NCBI GenBank assembly: GCA_032358255.1
Contig: JAULBX010025253.1
Span: 1 to 64,000, forward strand
From: Heterotrichella gracilis
Lineage: Eukaryota; Sar; Xanthophyceae; Tribonematales; Xanthonemataceae
Reading direction: 5' to 3'
DNA length: 64,000 nucleotides
The notes under the pieces were generated by a model. It saw only the letters and a list, made by a program, of their open reading frames with translations, made no database searches and was not told the DNA's origin. Shown piece by piece: positions 24,601 through 37,000 of the stretch (the stretch's first letter is position 1; the number at the start of each line of letters is the position of its first letter). Position numbers and translations under genes: made by a program.

Positions 24601-25340
24601 ACAACACCTTGTTTCTCAACGGGTTTTCCTAACTTTATCTGTCCATCCTTTGTCAGGCTCAACAATTTTGATGGATTAAAGTGAGCACTACGTCACATGA
24701 TCCAGGCTGTTTCCCCTTGACCACTGCTACCTTGAGATTGCAGACCCCAACCCATCTTATTTCTATGCCGGTTGCATTTGATCGAGTAGGCGTTTTTGGT
24801 ATAATAGTGGGCGCCCAAGAAAAATGCGCTTGTCATCGATACATCCCTGGAACGTACTGTTGAACTCTTGGAACCAAATGAATATAGTGGTTTCCGTAGT
24901 GTTTCACAGTGCTGGATGCCGCATGTGACATAGTATATCCTTTTTGACGCTGTATCATCAAAGGTAGATATGCCCGAGGTTTGCGCCCAGGCGGCTACAT
25001 ACTCGTAATGGCACACAAAGTCTGACATTGTCATCAATCATGCAAACTCATGACAATTCATTAAGTGGCCATGTTTCCTGATCAAGATAGCCTCATCAGT
25101 ATCTTCTGTCAGAGCAGAGACCAAGCTCCTTGGCAGAGGCACTTGCGGTACCTACCCTAGGGTGTGCAATTTTTTCAACAAAGTATCTGGGGGCAGGTTT
25201 GAAATGTTGCAGTACTTGGGCAGCCACAGGTGGTAGTATCCCAAGCTGTAACTCACAACAAGTTTCAATCGACCAAATGCGCATGGTAATGGTGCTCGTT
25301 CAATCCCATGTCCATCATTCGAACGTACTAACTTCGCCAT
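21614..25340 (-). CDS. incompletely resolved gene: polyproline segment and C-terminal membrane anchor
   Basis: I do not recognise the family. The firmest parts are the last ones. A segment around 22630-22200 has a short hydrophobic stretch (VKVLLELLLFQWTFF) followed by about 100 residues of Pro-rich PPPPxPP text, ending at a GTGAGA donor. An exon from about 22110 reads VVWFALDSALHLFLVGITT. The last, from about 21783, reads GTLEIAIMGAVVGLMCAVVI, a membrane span, then a basic tail QHVRRTYRRAVAARARA and a stop near 21615. Possible upstream exons lie at 22790-22722 (VAFNADKARWFTEFKDM), around 23.75-23.99 kb, 24.73-25.03 kb and 25.15-25.34 kb, but I could not join them with confidence. Polyproline plus a C-terminal anchor fits an algal cell-surface or wall protein; this is inference. 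It may be two genes. Confidence 0.35.
22200..22550 (-). repeat. low-complexity polyproline-coding tract
   Basis: A run of CCNCC-type triplets on the minus strand codes for nearly pure Pro with Ser, Leu and Ala. The opposite strand reads as an equally long Gly-rich frame, which is only its shadow. Confidence 0.85.
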
Positions 25341-25490
25341 AGTTGGTCATTTGCTATGCCCTTCATGTCCATTATTTCAATCCCGACTTGGTTCGTGCCT
25401 TGTGGTAGGGTTGTGTAGTTAGGGTTCAGGGTTGAGGGTTTGTTGGAAATTATTTCCAACTTTAATTAAAAGCTCAAATATTTATGTTTC

Positions 25491-25509
25491 AAACCCTAAA
25501 CCCTAAACC
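25491..25509 (+). repeat. interstitial telomere-like tract (CCCTAAA)
   Basis: AAACCCTAAACCCTAAACC lies in the spacer 5' of the Kelch gene. A diverged GGGTT-rich tract lies some 70 bases earlier, so the two could fold back on each other. Confidence 0.75.
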
Positions 25510-25808
25510 AAAATGGAGGTCTACCTCTCCAAAAACTGTCCTAGAGCTCTGCCCCAAAAGGTCGTCACTACATCGTTGCATACAAAGCCAAGGCAACAGC
25601 TTGTCGGTTTGAGGTCGTGCTGCGCGAGCGACTGGGAGCGTTTGGCAACTTGCGTTTATGCATGCATGCTTCCCCAGTGTGGAACGCACTGAAGGCCTCA
25701 TAAGCCCTGGACTTCAGGCTGGAGCAGGTTTTGGTGACACAATGCTTTACCTATTGCAGACCTGGTTTCTGACTGTTTGACACCCTGGTCATGCGCTGAT
25801 AAACGCTG

Positions 25809-28800
25809 GTGTGGATGTCTGTACCTGGCATCTTTGCCAGCGTTGGGGCTTGGATCAGGTTCACTGCTGAGGTACCTGGGTGCGCCAGCAACATCGTACA
25901 AAGGGCTGGTCACTCTTCCACAGTAGTTGACTCGAAGGTGTATGTCATCGGCGGGAGGCGCAGGTCAGTAACCAAGCTCTGGAGCAGTTGTACAACCCGA
26001 CAGTTTGCAGCGCAAGGGAACGTCCTACCCTGTTTTTTGAGCCGTTCAACGTGCCCTATGGTAAATTGTGTGATTCTCTACCCTTTTACACAGTCTCTGC
26101 TGTCCAGCCAAGTGCACCATGGACTTGTCGTTGCAAACCTGCAGATAGATGCAAGCAGGGGTGATACGCCCCACCACCACCCCAAGCAGCTCCACATCGA
26201 CACCACCACCCGTGCACCTACAAGCATACACCACACCTTTTCTACCAAAGCACCGTTCCAGGTGCCCTGCTGGGATGCAAACCCCGTCAAGGGTTCGAAC
26301 CTGGCTCCCCTTTGCTGCGCAGGGAGGAGTTCCTTCGAGACTGCCTGGTGCTTGACACCCGTACCCGTCAGTGGTCCCTCCAGGGCCGCCTGCCATTCTG
26401 TGCCCGCACCTACCACACAGCCACGCTGCTCAATGGCGAGGTGTGGGTGGTGGCGGGCAACGAGCCCAACAGCTGCCTGTCAGACGTGCACGTGCTCAAC
26501 GTGGCCAGGCAGGAGTGGCGCCAGGTCACCATCAGGTGGGGGGCATGTCCATGCGCATGGGTAGGTGCACGAGGGGAGGGGGGGGGAGGGGGGATAGGGC
26601 CCGGTGGATTTGGGTGTGTGCGTAAACCCCTTGAAGCAGGCACTGTGCTGTGCACGCTTTGCTGGCCAAGCAGACACTCGAGTTAGAGCACCCGAACGGA
26701 GCACCTAGGTTGCATACTGGATGCAATGAAAGCAATGTGCTCCAACTGGTTGGGGCATTCCATATGTGTTGTGTATCTGCACCTCGGGTTGACATCACTG
26801 GCTGCGCAGGAGCAACGGCCACCTGCTGCGGCGCACCAACCACACCACCGTGGTGCACCCCACCAAGCCCAACTGCTTGCTGATATGCGGCGGGTACGGC
26901 AATCTGACCACCGCCAAGCTGCCACCTGGCGCCTCGCTGACGTGGCTGGCGGACGTGTGCGTCCTCAACACAGAGAGGTGGGGGTGGATGAATGGGAGGG
27001 GAGGAGGGGGTGGGGGGGCGCAGCCCACATGCGGGCTTGTGTGAACTTCCTTGTGGTTCGGGAAAGATGCAGGGATGTCACTGGGCGATGCACTGGTTCA
27101 CGGTGGCATGCGGACATGGGCAGATGATGCCATGTGGGCATGTGGGCATGACCGGTACTTGGCCTGATGGGTGTGACGGCATAGTGATGGTGTGATGGCA
27201 TGGCGTACGTTGCAGGGCGCATGTTTGCACGTTGTGGAGGTGCATGGGGGCATGGTGCCTGGGAAGATATGCATTGCCGCAATTGTGCATGTGGTGGAGG
27301 CGATGGCGACATGGGCAAAGACCTGCAACCTGTACCACGCGCTTTCACTCCGGAAATCCTGCCATTTATTACAACACCAACTAAGGTGAAGGCCTTGCAG
27401 CCCAGACCGCATGGCCCTTGGCTTCTCACGTCCCTGATATATCCCCCCTTGCTCTGACCGGGCTAATTACAATATTTACAAGATTTGACAGTCGCATTCA
27501 GGGAGCCAACCCTGGCTCGCGAGACTGTTGGAGGCGCTTAAAGAAGTCACCCCGCTCGCTAAAAAGTCTGTGAATTAATGGAGCCACATTGGCCCCACAT
27601 TTACTACTGAAAAAGCTAAACAAGTTTCTAGGAATATCATCATAACAACTAATGGAACCTCAAACAATCGTAAACACAAGGCGATTTTTCCTCACTCTCA
27701 TCGTGGCCCTCCCCGTTGCCCAGCTGCGACGTCACCCCCCTGCTACCCTCCGGTCCCCAGCCTGGCGCCCGCGGTTACCACACCTTCACAGTGGTGGGCC
27801 AGCGGGGCTACTTCATTGGCGGCCGCACCGACAAGGATGCCATGATCACTGACGAGGAGTTTGTTGCAGTGCTGGACATACCGGGGAATCGGTGGCTAAA
27901 TCCAGGTGCGCTGGGTGCCACGTTGCCAATTGGCGGGAAGAGGCGAGCGGTGGCGGTCGGGCATTTGGAGGTGGCTTCTGCTGGATAATTATTTAAGACC
28001 ACCAGCTCCACCCGCCGCGCAGTTGTGCTGCCGGTGGCATGCTGCTGTTTACCGATTGGAACCCCTGACCCACCTGCCCCATCATCTTGGTTCCACGCTG
28101 AGCCAGGTGCCAACATGTGCCCTAAATAGGTGGTTTCCAAAGGGTTGACCATTCCAACCACCCCTGACCCACCCCGCAGGCACCATTGGTGGCCGCGCCG
28201 TCCCCCCGCCCCGTTCCACCCACCGCGCGGTGGCGCTGCCAGGTGGCGTTCTGCTGTTTGGCGGTGCGGGGCTGCGCAAGGTGCGGCTGGACGACATGTG
28301 GGTGCTGCGGGTGCACCCCACCAGCCACAGCCTGGCGTGGGCAAAGGTGGAGCCACCGGAGGGGCCAAGGCCAAGCGGTGAGTGTGGGGACTACTGTAAT
28401 ATACGGTACTGTTTAATTGATTGGATTTCAACGTTATCATAATTATAATTATACTGTTGGATCAATAATGGTGGGCATGCCTTGCCTTGGAGTTATACAG
28501 CCAGATCTTGCAGTCGGCCTGGCAGTGCCAGCGGTGCATGGGAGACCAAAACGCTTGTGACCATGCATCGCACGCATTTGGGGTTTTTACCCTGAACCCT
28601 TGTGGTTGTGGTATGGAGGCCGGCGCACAAAAACGAATTGGTTTAGAGTTTTTACGCTAAATCTGTGTGTTGTGGCAGGGCGGGCGGCGCACACCTTTGA
28701 GCTTGTCGGCAACACACTGTATGTCCTGTGTGGGTATGGCAACCATGCTACCTACGAAACCGATGGCTGGGCGCTGCAGCTGCAGCTCCAAGGCCATGGG

Positions 28801-31800
28801 CAGGGGGAGCAGGCAGGGGGGGTGCAAACGGGGAGGAAGGCAGCGGGCAAGGTGGCGGCGGGCGGTGGTGCAGAGAGGTAAGGGTGGGAACTGGTATTCC
28901 CGGGAATTGAACGGTAGTTCTCAAATAGTTACAGCTGAATTGCTCGGCTAGGCACAGTTTATCCCTCCACACCCACACCAGAAGCACCAGAATCCTGAGT
29001 ATACCATCAACCTCCACCAATACGCCACGTCCACTTCACACACCACAACTTCACCCCTACACCTATTCCACCCCCACACCCCCACTCGGCATCCTGCAGG
29101 GCAGGCAAGCGTGGCCAGGAGGCAGCGCAGGGGGAGCAAGATGGCGGGGAGAACGGCAAGTCGTGGCGGCTCAAGCGCTCCCGCACCTTTGGGCCCCCTG
29201 CCACAACCTACACCGCTGCACAGGAGTGCTATGACGCAGAGGAAGGTGTGGGCCTTGGAGAGGGTACTTTGAGCAGTGTGGGGCGGAGGGATCTGCAGCT
29301 CTGGTAGTGTTCTAGGGGCGCTAGAATTTGGATGAAGTTTGGACCCTAGGGTCTGTGCACTCTGTGATTCACACGCCCCCAGAATTGCACATTCTTTGCG
29401 TGTTTAGGGTTTAACACATATGGTTCAAACACATTGCCTTCCCTGCTGCCTTGCACACCCAGAATTTACCCCTTAAGCCAGGTATCCTATACGAGACCCT
29501 GCACAATCCTACCCGCAGATTACCCCCCTGATGAACCCCTCTTCGCCCCCGCCCCCGCCGGCCCCGAGGACCCCCGCGCCACCTCTAGACTCGAGTCGGA
29601 GGTGCGCAACCTGAAAGCCCAGCTGCGTGAGCGCGAGAGGGGCGAAGCGCAGCTACTGAGTGCCAAGGCGGGGCTAGAGGCGGGGCTAGCCAAGCTAAAA
29701 AAGGAGGTGCGTGGGTGTGTGGAAGGGTGGGGTGGTGGGCGAGCGTGTGAGAGGGGTTGGGAGGGGTGGTGTTAAATGGGCCATGGTAGGGTTTGAGGGT
29801 ACAGCTGCGCGTGCTTGGGGGCGTGCATGGGTGGAGAAAAGGGGGTGCAGTCCACCGTGGGTGCTGTGGAAGTGGGTCATTGTGGCGTGAGGCGGGATGG
29901 AATCTGGTTGAGGCTGTCAAAGAGGGTGCAAGCACATGTGACCCTGCCTAAAACCCTACGCTACCCCTTCACCCTGAACCCTGCAGCTGCAAGAGGCCGA
30001 CGCCAACTGGGCCAAGTGCGCTGAGGACGCCAGCAGTGCGCGGCTGCGGGTGGATGAGCTGGAGCGCGCGCTGAGGGCCCAGGCGGGGGAGCGGGGTGAC
30101 CTGGAGGGGCAGCTGGCGGCGGCCACAAGGGCAAGGTGGGTAAGGGGCAACCCTAGCAAAGGGTTCAGAGATATGGCAGATGTCGAGAGCCGGCGGCAGC
30201 ATCTATCTTGTGTGCCAACAGAGAAGCTCAGCCATTATGTTCTGGTGCTGGTTGTGACCTACAGGTGACCTCAGCGCTTGGCGATGCCATGTAACAGTGG
30301 TCATGAAATTGCTGACTGTATGGCGCTCCGACCCTGAGTCCCTGTTCCACTTTTTGTACAGGGATGAGGCCTCGGGCCAGGTGTCCGGCCTGGTGCAGGA
30401 GCGCCACGCGCTAGTGGCACAGGCAAGGGAGCAGCAGCAGGCAGCGCAGGAGGCGCAGGCCCAGCTGGCACGTGAGTAGAACAGGGAAAACCCTTACAAA
30501 AAAACCCTTGGCATATAACTCCGAGCTGCAGCTGGCATGGGATCAGGATGTGGGAAGGCTTTGAGGGAACTCTCAAGCCGCAGCATGTGGTTGCAGCATT
30601 CTGAGTCAATGCGCCATCTCCCCCCGTGTGTGCGTGCATGGTGCATTGTGGATCTAAAAAATGCGCCAGGTTTCCAGGGTAGGTGCGTGCAATGTGGCTC
30701 ACTTCCCAATGTGAATCCTGTACAAGACGCTCCCCGCCTTGCACCACCCTTGCTCGGCAGACTTCTTTCGCGTGTGCACAAAAGCCGCCATGTCCTCCCC
30801 GGTGCCTAGAAATGTACCTACAGGTATTATTCTCCCCCTGCAGGTCTCCAGGCTGAGCAACGAGCAGAGCGCGACACCTGGCAGAAGGCTGAGGCTGATG
30901 CGCGTGCAGCCGCTGAGGTGCTGAGGGGGGACGTGACAGCGCTGAGGGAGGGGAATTCGCAGATGCAGGTGGGTAGGGGGTGGAGCCATTGGCCGGGGTG
31001 GTGGTGCGATTTCCGTTGTGACCTACGTGGTATGCTAGCCACCTTGGCGTGCCGAGGACAACCCTTCCTGTCACCGTTGCCGGGTAACCTACTACAGGTG
31101 CTCCATGCCTTGGGTATTGATGAGTGGGTGTGGCGTGCACGAGCTGCTAGATTCAGGCCTTGGGAAGAATGTAATAAAGTATGTGCATTCCAGCATGAAA
31201 GAAAGGTATTTGGTTATAATGAACGGGTTGCTGACAGTTATGCACCCCGGCCACTTGTGTGCAGGACAGCATCTCCCGGTTAGCCAAGCAGGTTGAGAGG
31301 ACTGAAGAGAAGCTAGGCGAGGAGCAGCGGGCACATGCGGCGGCCAGGGCAGCGGCGGCGGCGGAGCACGATAGGATCAATAAAGAGCTGCAGGTAGGGT
31401 TTGGGGTATGCACTGTAGTTTTGCACTGCACAGGCTGCAGGGGCCAGGAACGAGGGTTTAGGAATGAGAATTTAGGGCTTGCACGTGGCATGTTGCGTTG
31501 TTCAGGCTGCGCATGACAGGCTGGGTAAGGTGATTTTGGGTCAATTTGAAGATGAGCAGAGTGCTTGCACTAGTGGTCTGCTGCAAAGAATGCCTAACCA
31601 TGTGAACCATTTAATAACGTCCACCCTGAGGGTAATTTAAACCCCCTTTCCAGGCCTCCAACCCAACCCTCCACCACCGTACCACCACCCACCAACATCG
31701 CATTAACACCCGCCACCACCATACCGCCACCCGCCACCACCTTACCACCCATCACCATCACCGCCCCCCACCCCTCCCCGCAGGCGCAGCTGCTCACCGT

Positions 31801-32623
31801 GGAGGTGGCCCGAGGAGAGGTCAAGTCATACTCAGAGCGAGCGGTGGCGGCTGAGTCAGCTCTGCGGCGAGCCGAGGGTGAGTTGGGCGAGCTGCGAGCG
31901 CGCGTGGGGGCGGTGGAGGAGCGTGCGACGTATGCGGAAGGGGAGGTCAGCCGGTTGGGGGCTGAGAATGCGCGGTTCAAGGCTGATCTGCAACGGGCAG
32001 AGGTGAGGGGCAGGCAGGGTGGGGTCTATGTTGCGGATTTAGGGTTTAGGTTGTAGGCCCTAGGATCTCGGTGAGCTGGGGGCGGGCAGGGGCGGCGGGG
32101 GAGCGCGCGGGGCATGCACAGGGGTGGGGGGCACCGTGGCTGTGACATAAATAGCAGGCGGTGGGGGCCAAAGGGGTGTGGCCGCATGGGGCAAGTTGAG
32201 CTGGCAGGTTTAGGGGTGTGCAGAATGTGGGTGTGTGGGCCCTAGGTTCTGGTTAATGGGTGCAGGTGTGGAACCTGAGTGAGGGGCAAAAATCTCTGGG
32301 GCAATGCGAAATTGTGTACGGCCAGTATAGGATTTGGAGTCAGGGAGGGGCATGGGTTGGTGGGTGGCACTGCGGGTATTACCGTACTCAGGCAACACAT
32401 AGTGGCTGCTGTGCGCCCAGCAAGCAGACACACACTCTCATCCCGCTGCCCTGCATCGCAGTCATGGAACCACGCCGTTGCCGCGCCCCTTCACTCACAT
32501 GTTACCCCCTTGGCCCAGGACCGGTGGCGTGATCGTCAGCGCGACCTGGACCGAGATGGTCGCCAGATTGAGGCGGCGACGCGGGCGCTGCTCAATACAA
32601 TAGCGGCGCAGCGGGATGTGTGA
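25809..32623 (+). CDS. Kelch beta-propeller with long C-terminal coiled coil
   Basis: Probably a scaffold protein. Fourteen exons join in frame: 25809-25963, 26323-26535, 26810-26977, 27724-27905, 28180-28377, 28679-28877, 29100-29245, 29519-29706, 29987-30135, 30362-30471, 30844-30968, 31265-31393, 31784-32002 and 32519-32623, giving 761 residues. Six Kelch blades are seen, each with the H(S/T)x(x)V...hydrophobic-GG pattern: GHSSTVV..VYVIGG, YHTATLL..VWVVAG, NHTTVV..LLICGG, YHTFTVV..YFIGG, THRAVAL..VLLFGG and AHTFELV..LYVLCG. After a Gly/Lys-rich hinge (about 365-420), exons from 29519 on encode a charged Ala/Glu/Arg/Leu coiled coil (about 440-755). This domain order recalls cell-polarity Kelch/coiled-coil proteins such as fission yeast Tea1. 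Partners are unknown. The ATG at 25809 is the first I can support, but one more 5' exon is possible because the first blade begins close to the start. Confidence 0.85.
28014..28062 (+). repeat. decayed copy of a Kelch exon start in the preceding intron
   Basis: CCACCCGCCGCGCAGTTGTG and the following bases repeat the fifth-blade exon text at 28208-28256 (CCACCCACCGCGCGGTGGCG...), with changes that break the reading. The copy lies about 195 bases before the real stretch. Confidence 0.75.
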
Positions 32624-34080
32624 GAAGGTGCCAGAACGGACAGCAGTGGGGCAAGGACCTTTCTATGGTGGCATTACCCCTAGCGGTGCGGGTGCATGCT
32701 GCTCAACATACTCATGGGCACTGCCAGAGGGGTGCTGTGGGATGTAAATGGGAAGCATTTTCCTGTGGTTTCGCCTTTTATGGGTGGGAGGGTACTGTAG
32801 TAAGCACCACCTTGCTGTTGCGGTATTACTGCCAGGCTGTGGCCACGCTGCTCAACAGGCTCATGGCGTCGGGCACATTAGGCAATGCCAGGAGGGTGGG
32901 TTTGTATTCTAGTTTGGCAGTGCGCTGGCTGCTCAGTGCATGGGTGCGGGTCATTGGAGGTGGCGGCAGGAGGGTGGGGTGGTATTTATTTTAAATCGTT
33001 TCCCTGTGATGTCACCTAGTGATGACACGTTACCCTGGACAAGGGTGTTGTCCCGGCAAATGTGATGCATGGTACTGCTCAGGTTGTTTCAGACACAGGT
33101 TGTGGTAGGCTGGTAAAGGTAGTTACCACCCACCCACTGCTGCAGTGCCATTTCTTCTTGTATCATTGGTGCTGGGCTATGCTGTTTCCGGCAGTCACCT
33201 GAAAATCATGCAGTCACTGGCCAAGGGGAGGTGCGAGGGCAGCGCCCAGGGTTGGGGCCCGGGGTACGGGCGTGGGTGTCATGTCGGCACCAGTTGACCT
33301 TTTAAACCAGCAATATTGGCACTTCATATGATTCCAGGGCTGTGTTGCTGTGTGCATTTGTATCATATTGAATATTCCCAGTTGAGCTTTCCGGTAGTTT
33401 TGCTGTTTTTTCCACTGACGTCGACGGCCTCTCAGACCAGTGTCATGGTTGCTGCCAGTTGGACTTTCACCTTTGGGCGGTCCCTTTCTTTCTTCCCCTC
33501 TACAAGCAGCATTGCAGTTCTCTTCCTTTGAGTTGGAATGTAAGTTTTGCTTGTGAACAGTTGCTATGGAATAGTACCCATTTCTTTCAGCGGTGCGATT
33601 TGCAAATGGCATGCATGAAGATTTCCATGCCCCTGCTAGAACAGACTACGGAACACCATAAACTTTGGGAAGCGATTGCACAGATTATGTTGTGACATTG
33701 ACTGCTTGACGTCAAATTGTCAACTGCATAGGCAACATCCACCTGCATTGTCCCCCCCAGCCGGGGATATAATAGCATACAGCTTGTGAGGAGGGCACCT
33801 CCAGTATTTTGGCGCCCTTTTTCGGCGCGGTTTGTGTTCATTCTGCAAGCAAACAGGCGTCAAGAACCGCGCCTGCTTCTGAAACCACCCATAATAGCGT
33901 TCTTGTCGAGAGTTCCTTGTTCCCGAGCACACGAGTCGCCTGTTCCCTACGATTGCTTGTTTGTGTCGGAGTTTTGATCTGTGGCACTAGCTGAACCGCC
34001 CACTTTGTCGAAGCCCACACGAGCACACCACTCTCAGCGGCAGTCGTGTACTCTTCAAACCCACCTTTCAAAAGCCAACC
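32624..34080. other. spacer between two coiled-coil genes
   Basis: I see no supported exon. It holds the 3' side of the Kelch gene, with a TGTAA motif at 32743-32747 that could serve as a chlorophyte polyadenylation signal, and the 5' side of the next gene. Confidence 0.45.
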
Positions 34081-37000
34081 ATGTCTTTCCAAACAGCGGT
34101 GGACCCACATATTGCGCGGCACTACGGGACGGCTGTCGGCAGCACTGGTGCAGTTGCCTCGCTCAACACGAGCTTGCCACTCGACCCAATGCAGGTAGGG
34201 TGCTCTACCACTGGTCGCTACGGTGCAAAACTCTTCTTACGCCCACCTACGGCTTGTTTCTTGCGCTTGCGTGGTGTCATAGCCCGCAGTCTGCCCGTGT
34301 CGGGGCATCCCAGGGTGAGAATGCATGCATGCATATGCCAAGCCCTTGCCAACCCCCGCGATCGCCACCACCACGGTGCATTGACCTGCTGCCGCAGCGC
34401 AAATACTAACCTACCCCTTCTGACCTGCAGGACTGCCTTTTCCACCCACTAGTGGTGGGTCTTGTGCTGTGGGCCGTGCTGTCAGTCGCCCTGCTGGTGG
34501 CAGCCTACAGGCACCTGCAGTACTTCCATCGCCGAGCCAACCAGCTGCACAACACCGTCGTTACACTTCAACAGCGCCTGTCAGACACCCAGGTGGCCCT
34601 CACCGACGCGGAGTCACAGCTCTTGCAGCGGCAGCAGGAGTGCAAATTCAAGGCGGGTGCAGTGGCGATGTTGAAGGAGGAGTTGCACACAATGCACCAA
34701 ACCACTGCTCTGTTGGAAACGGAGAAGGAGGGCTTGGATCAGGAGCTGGAGGAGGTGTATGGCTTGCTGCAAACAGCCTGCGACGCCCTTGCCCAGGCCC
34801 GTAGTGCGTGTGATGATGCGGTGGTCGACAAGCGGCTGGGCAATGCCATCCTGGCGCAATCCGAAGCAGACCTCTGCGAGTCCCAACAGCAAGTCCAGCA
34901 GACGCAAGACGAACTGAACAAGAGCCAACAAGAGGTAAGCAGACTTGCGTGTTGCTTGCTGTCTTTGTCTTTGTGCTGGGCCCTTGTTCACCTGTTTCCT
35001 TGCCTAGATTGTCATCTTCGCTGATACTCGTTGAATGTAACAGCAGGGTTCTGTGTCAAGGTGCATGCCTTCACCACCAAAGAACCCTTCACCCCATTAG
35101 CTGCTGCTGTCTTGCTTCCTTGGGCAGCCAACTTATGTTGTGCATATGCATGCATGCTGCCCATGTGATACTCATTGGACCAACGCGCTGTCCCAAACAC
35201 TGACCTGTTTTGCCTGCCCTCACTACAGGCACAGTCTCTCACGCAGCAGCTGATTGACTGCCAGGCCGCGCAAGACAGCGCCACCCAGCGCATCGGGTCC
35301 CTGCTGGCAACCTGCGCCGCCAACCAGACCACCATCACCAACCTCGAAAAAACCGTGGACTCCCACCTGGGTGAGATGTATTTCATGGAGACCAAGCTGG
35401 ACGACACCCTGGGCGACAACGGTATGCTGCAGGCCCAACTGGAAACCGTCGCCGCCCAGCTGGAGTACTCCCGCTTCCGCACCTGTGACGTGCACCTGGA
35501 GGCGCTGGCTGCCAAGCAGGAGGCGGAGGATGTGCAGGCACTGCTGGAGACCACAAGTCAGAACCTGGAGTTCCAAGGCCAGATGGCGGTGGCGCTTCAG
35601 TCTATGCTCAAACAAGCACGCCAGGCGCGGGTGCCGCAGCCGCAGCTCATCTTGGGCGGGGCGGAGGGAGACAGGCAACAGGTGAGCCTTGCGCCCAGCC
35701 CTTCAACCCTAGGATACAACTGCAAGCTATAGGTGTAGCATACTAAACGTGAATGCAATAACTACTGTGCCATATGCGCTGTAAGTGCCTGCAGTTAACT
35801 TGCGCAACCTGTGTTACCTGCCTGCAACAACAACCAGGTTGTTGATTGTGTCATTGCGACCAGTGCCTGGAAAAGACGCGCATTCAGGCCCGCATTCTGT
35901 TGCAGGCGTTTCATTCCGCCGTTGACTTTGCACCCCTGCCCTGATCACCCTGCAGGTGCAAGCTCTCCTGCAGCAGCTGAGCGACAGCCAGGCTGCACGT
36001 AACCACGCCACCCAGCGCATTCAGTTCCTGCTCAACAAGTGCACCGCCAACAGCCTGCAGATCTTCAGCCTCCAGGCGACCCTCCAGGAGAGGAAGGGGG
36101 AGGTCTCCGCCCTGGAGGCCAGCCTGGCCAAGACGCGCAAGGACAATGACGCCATGCAGAGCAAGTGCGATGTCGCGGCTGTGCAGCTGGGGGGTGCCCG
36201 CTCCCGTGCGCGTGAGCAGGCAGGGGAGTTGCTGGGTGCCAGGCAGGCGCTGCAGGAGTGCAGGGTGGTGCATGCTGCATTGAGCAAGGCGTTGGAGGAG
36301 CGCACCCAGGAGGTTACCGCCCTGCAGAGCGCGTTGCAGGAGGCATGGGAAGCCATGGACACCACTGTACAGGTCAGCCGTTTGCGGTTTAGGGTTAGGA
36401 TTTATGGTTTTGCCTTTGCAATTGTTGTGGGGTATGACATGCTCTGTGCTGCACACGCGCTGCCTGAGCATCCATGCAACCCCGTTTTGCCTTACAGTAC
36501 AATTTTCCACCTTGGGTGAGTTCATCGATGCAAAAATACTTGCAAGGGGTAATGGAGTGACTGCTCACCCTGCCTAACCCCCTGCAGGCGGTGCGCTTGG
36601 ATTTACTTGTGAAATCAGAGGCCAACAACGCCGCCCTTGCACTCAAGTGTGCACAGCTAGAGGGCGCACAGGATGACTTGAATGGTTTGGTGGGTGTGCT
36701 CAATGCCAACCTGACACAGGCGCATGGGGAGAGCCTTGTGATGGAGCAGCAGCTGGAGGCGACACAGGGCGAGGCGGAGGTACGTACACCATGGGTTCTA
36801 GTTCGCACGGATCATGGATAGCCATGTCCATGCCTCAGGATGTACTACAGTTCAGCTGCTCAGCCAAGCTGCTATCTGCATTGATATTCAGATTTTTCTT
36901 GTAGAATGTCTTGCATGCCAGGCCCTTGCATGCTTGATCTTTTGCGTTGGCACTGCCATGCCCTTGCACCCTTCCCATCTTGGGTCGTCATAATCTCCAA

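Noticed and set aside
26281-26320. tRNA-like T-arm (GGGTTCGAACC) in a Kelch intron
   Set aside because: The stem does not pair well and no anticodon or D arm could be placed at the right distance.
30301-31140. 279-codon minus-strand frame
   Set aside because: It runs across exons and introns of the Kelch gene on the other strand and has no coherent protein features.
35223-35678. Long minus-strand frame opposite the coiled-coil exon
   Set aside because: G+C-rich exons leave open shadow frames; no splice sites or recognisable motif on that strand.
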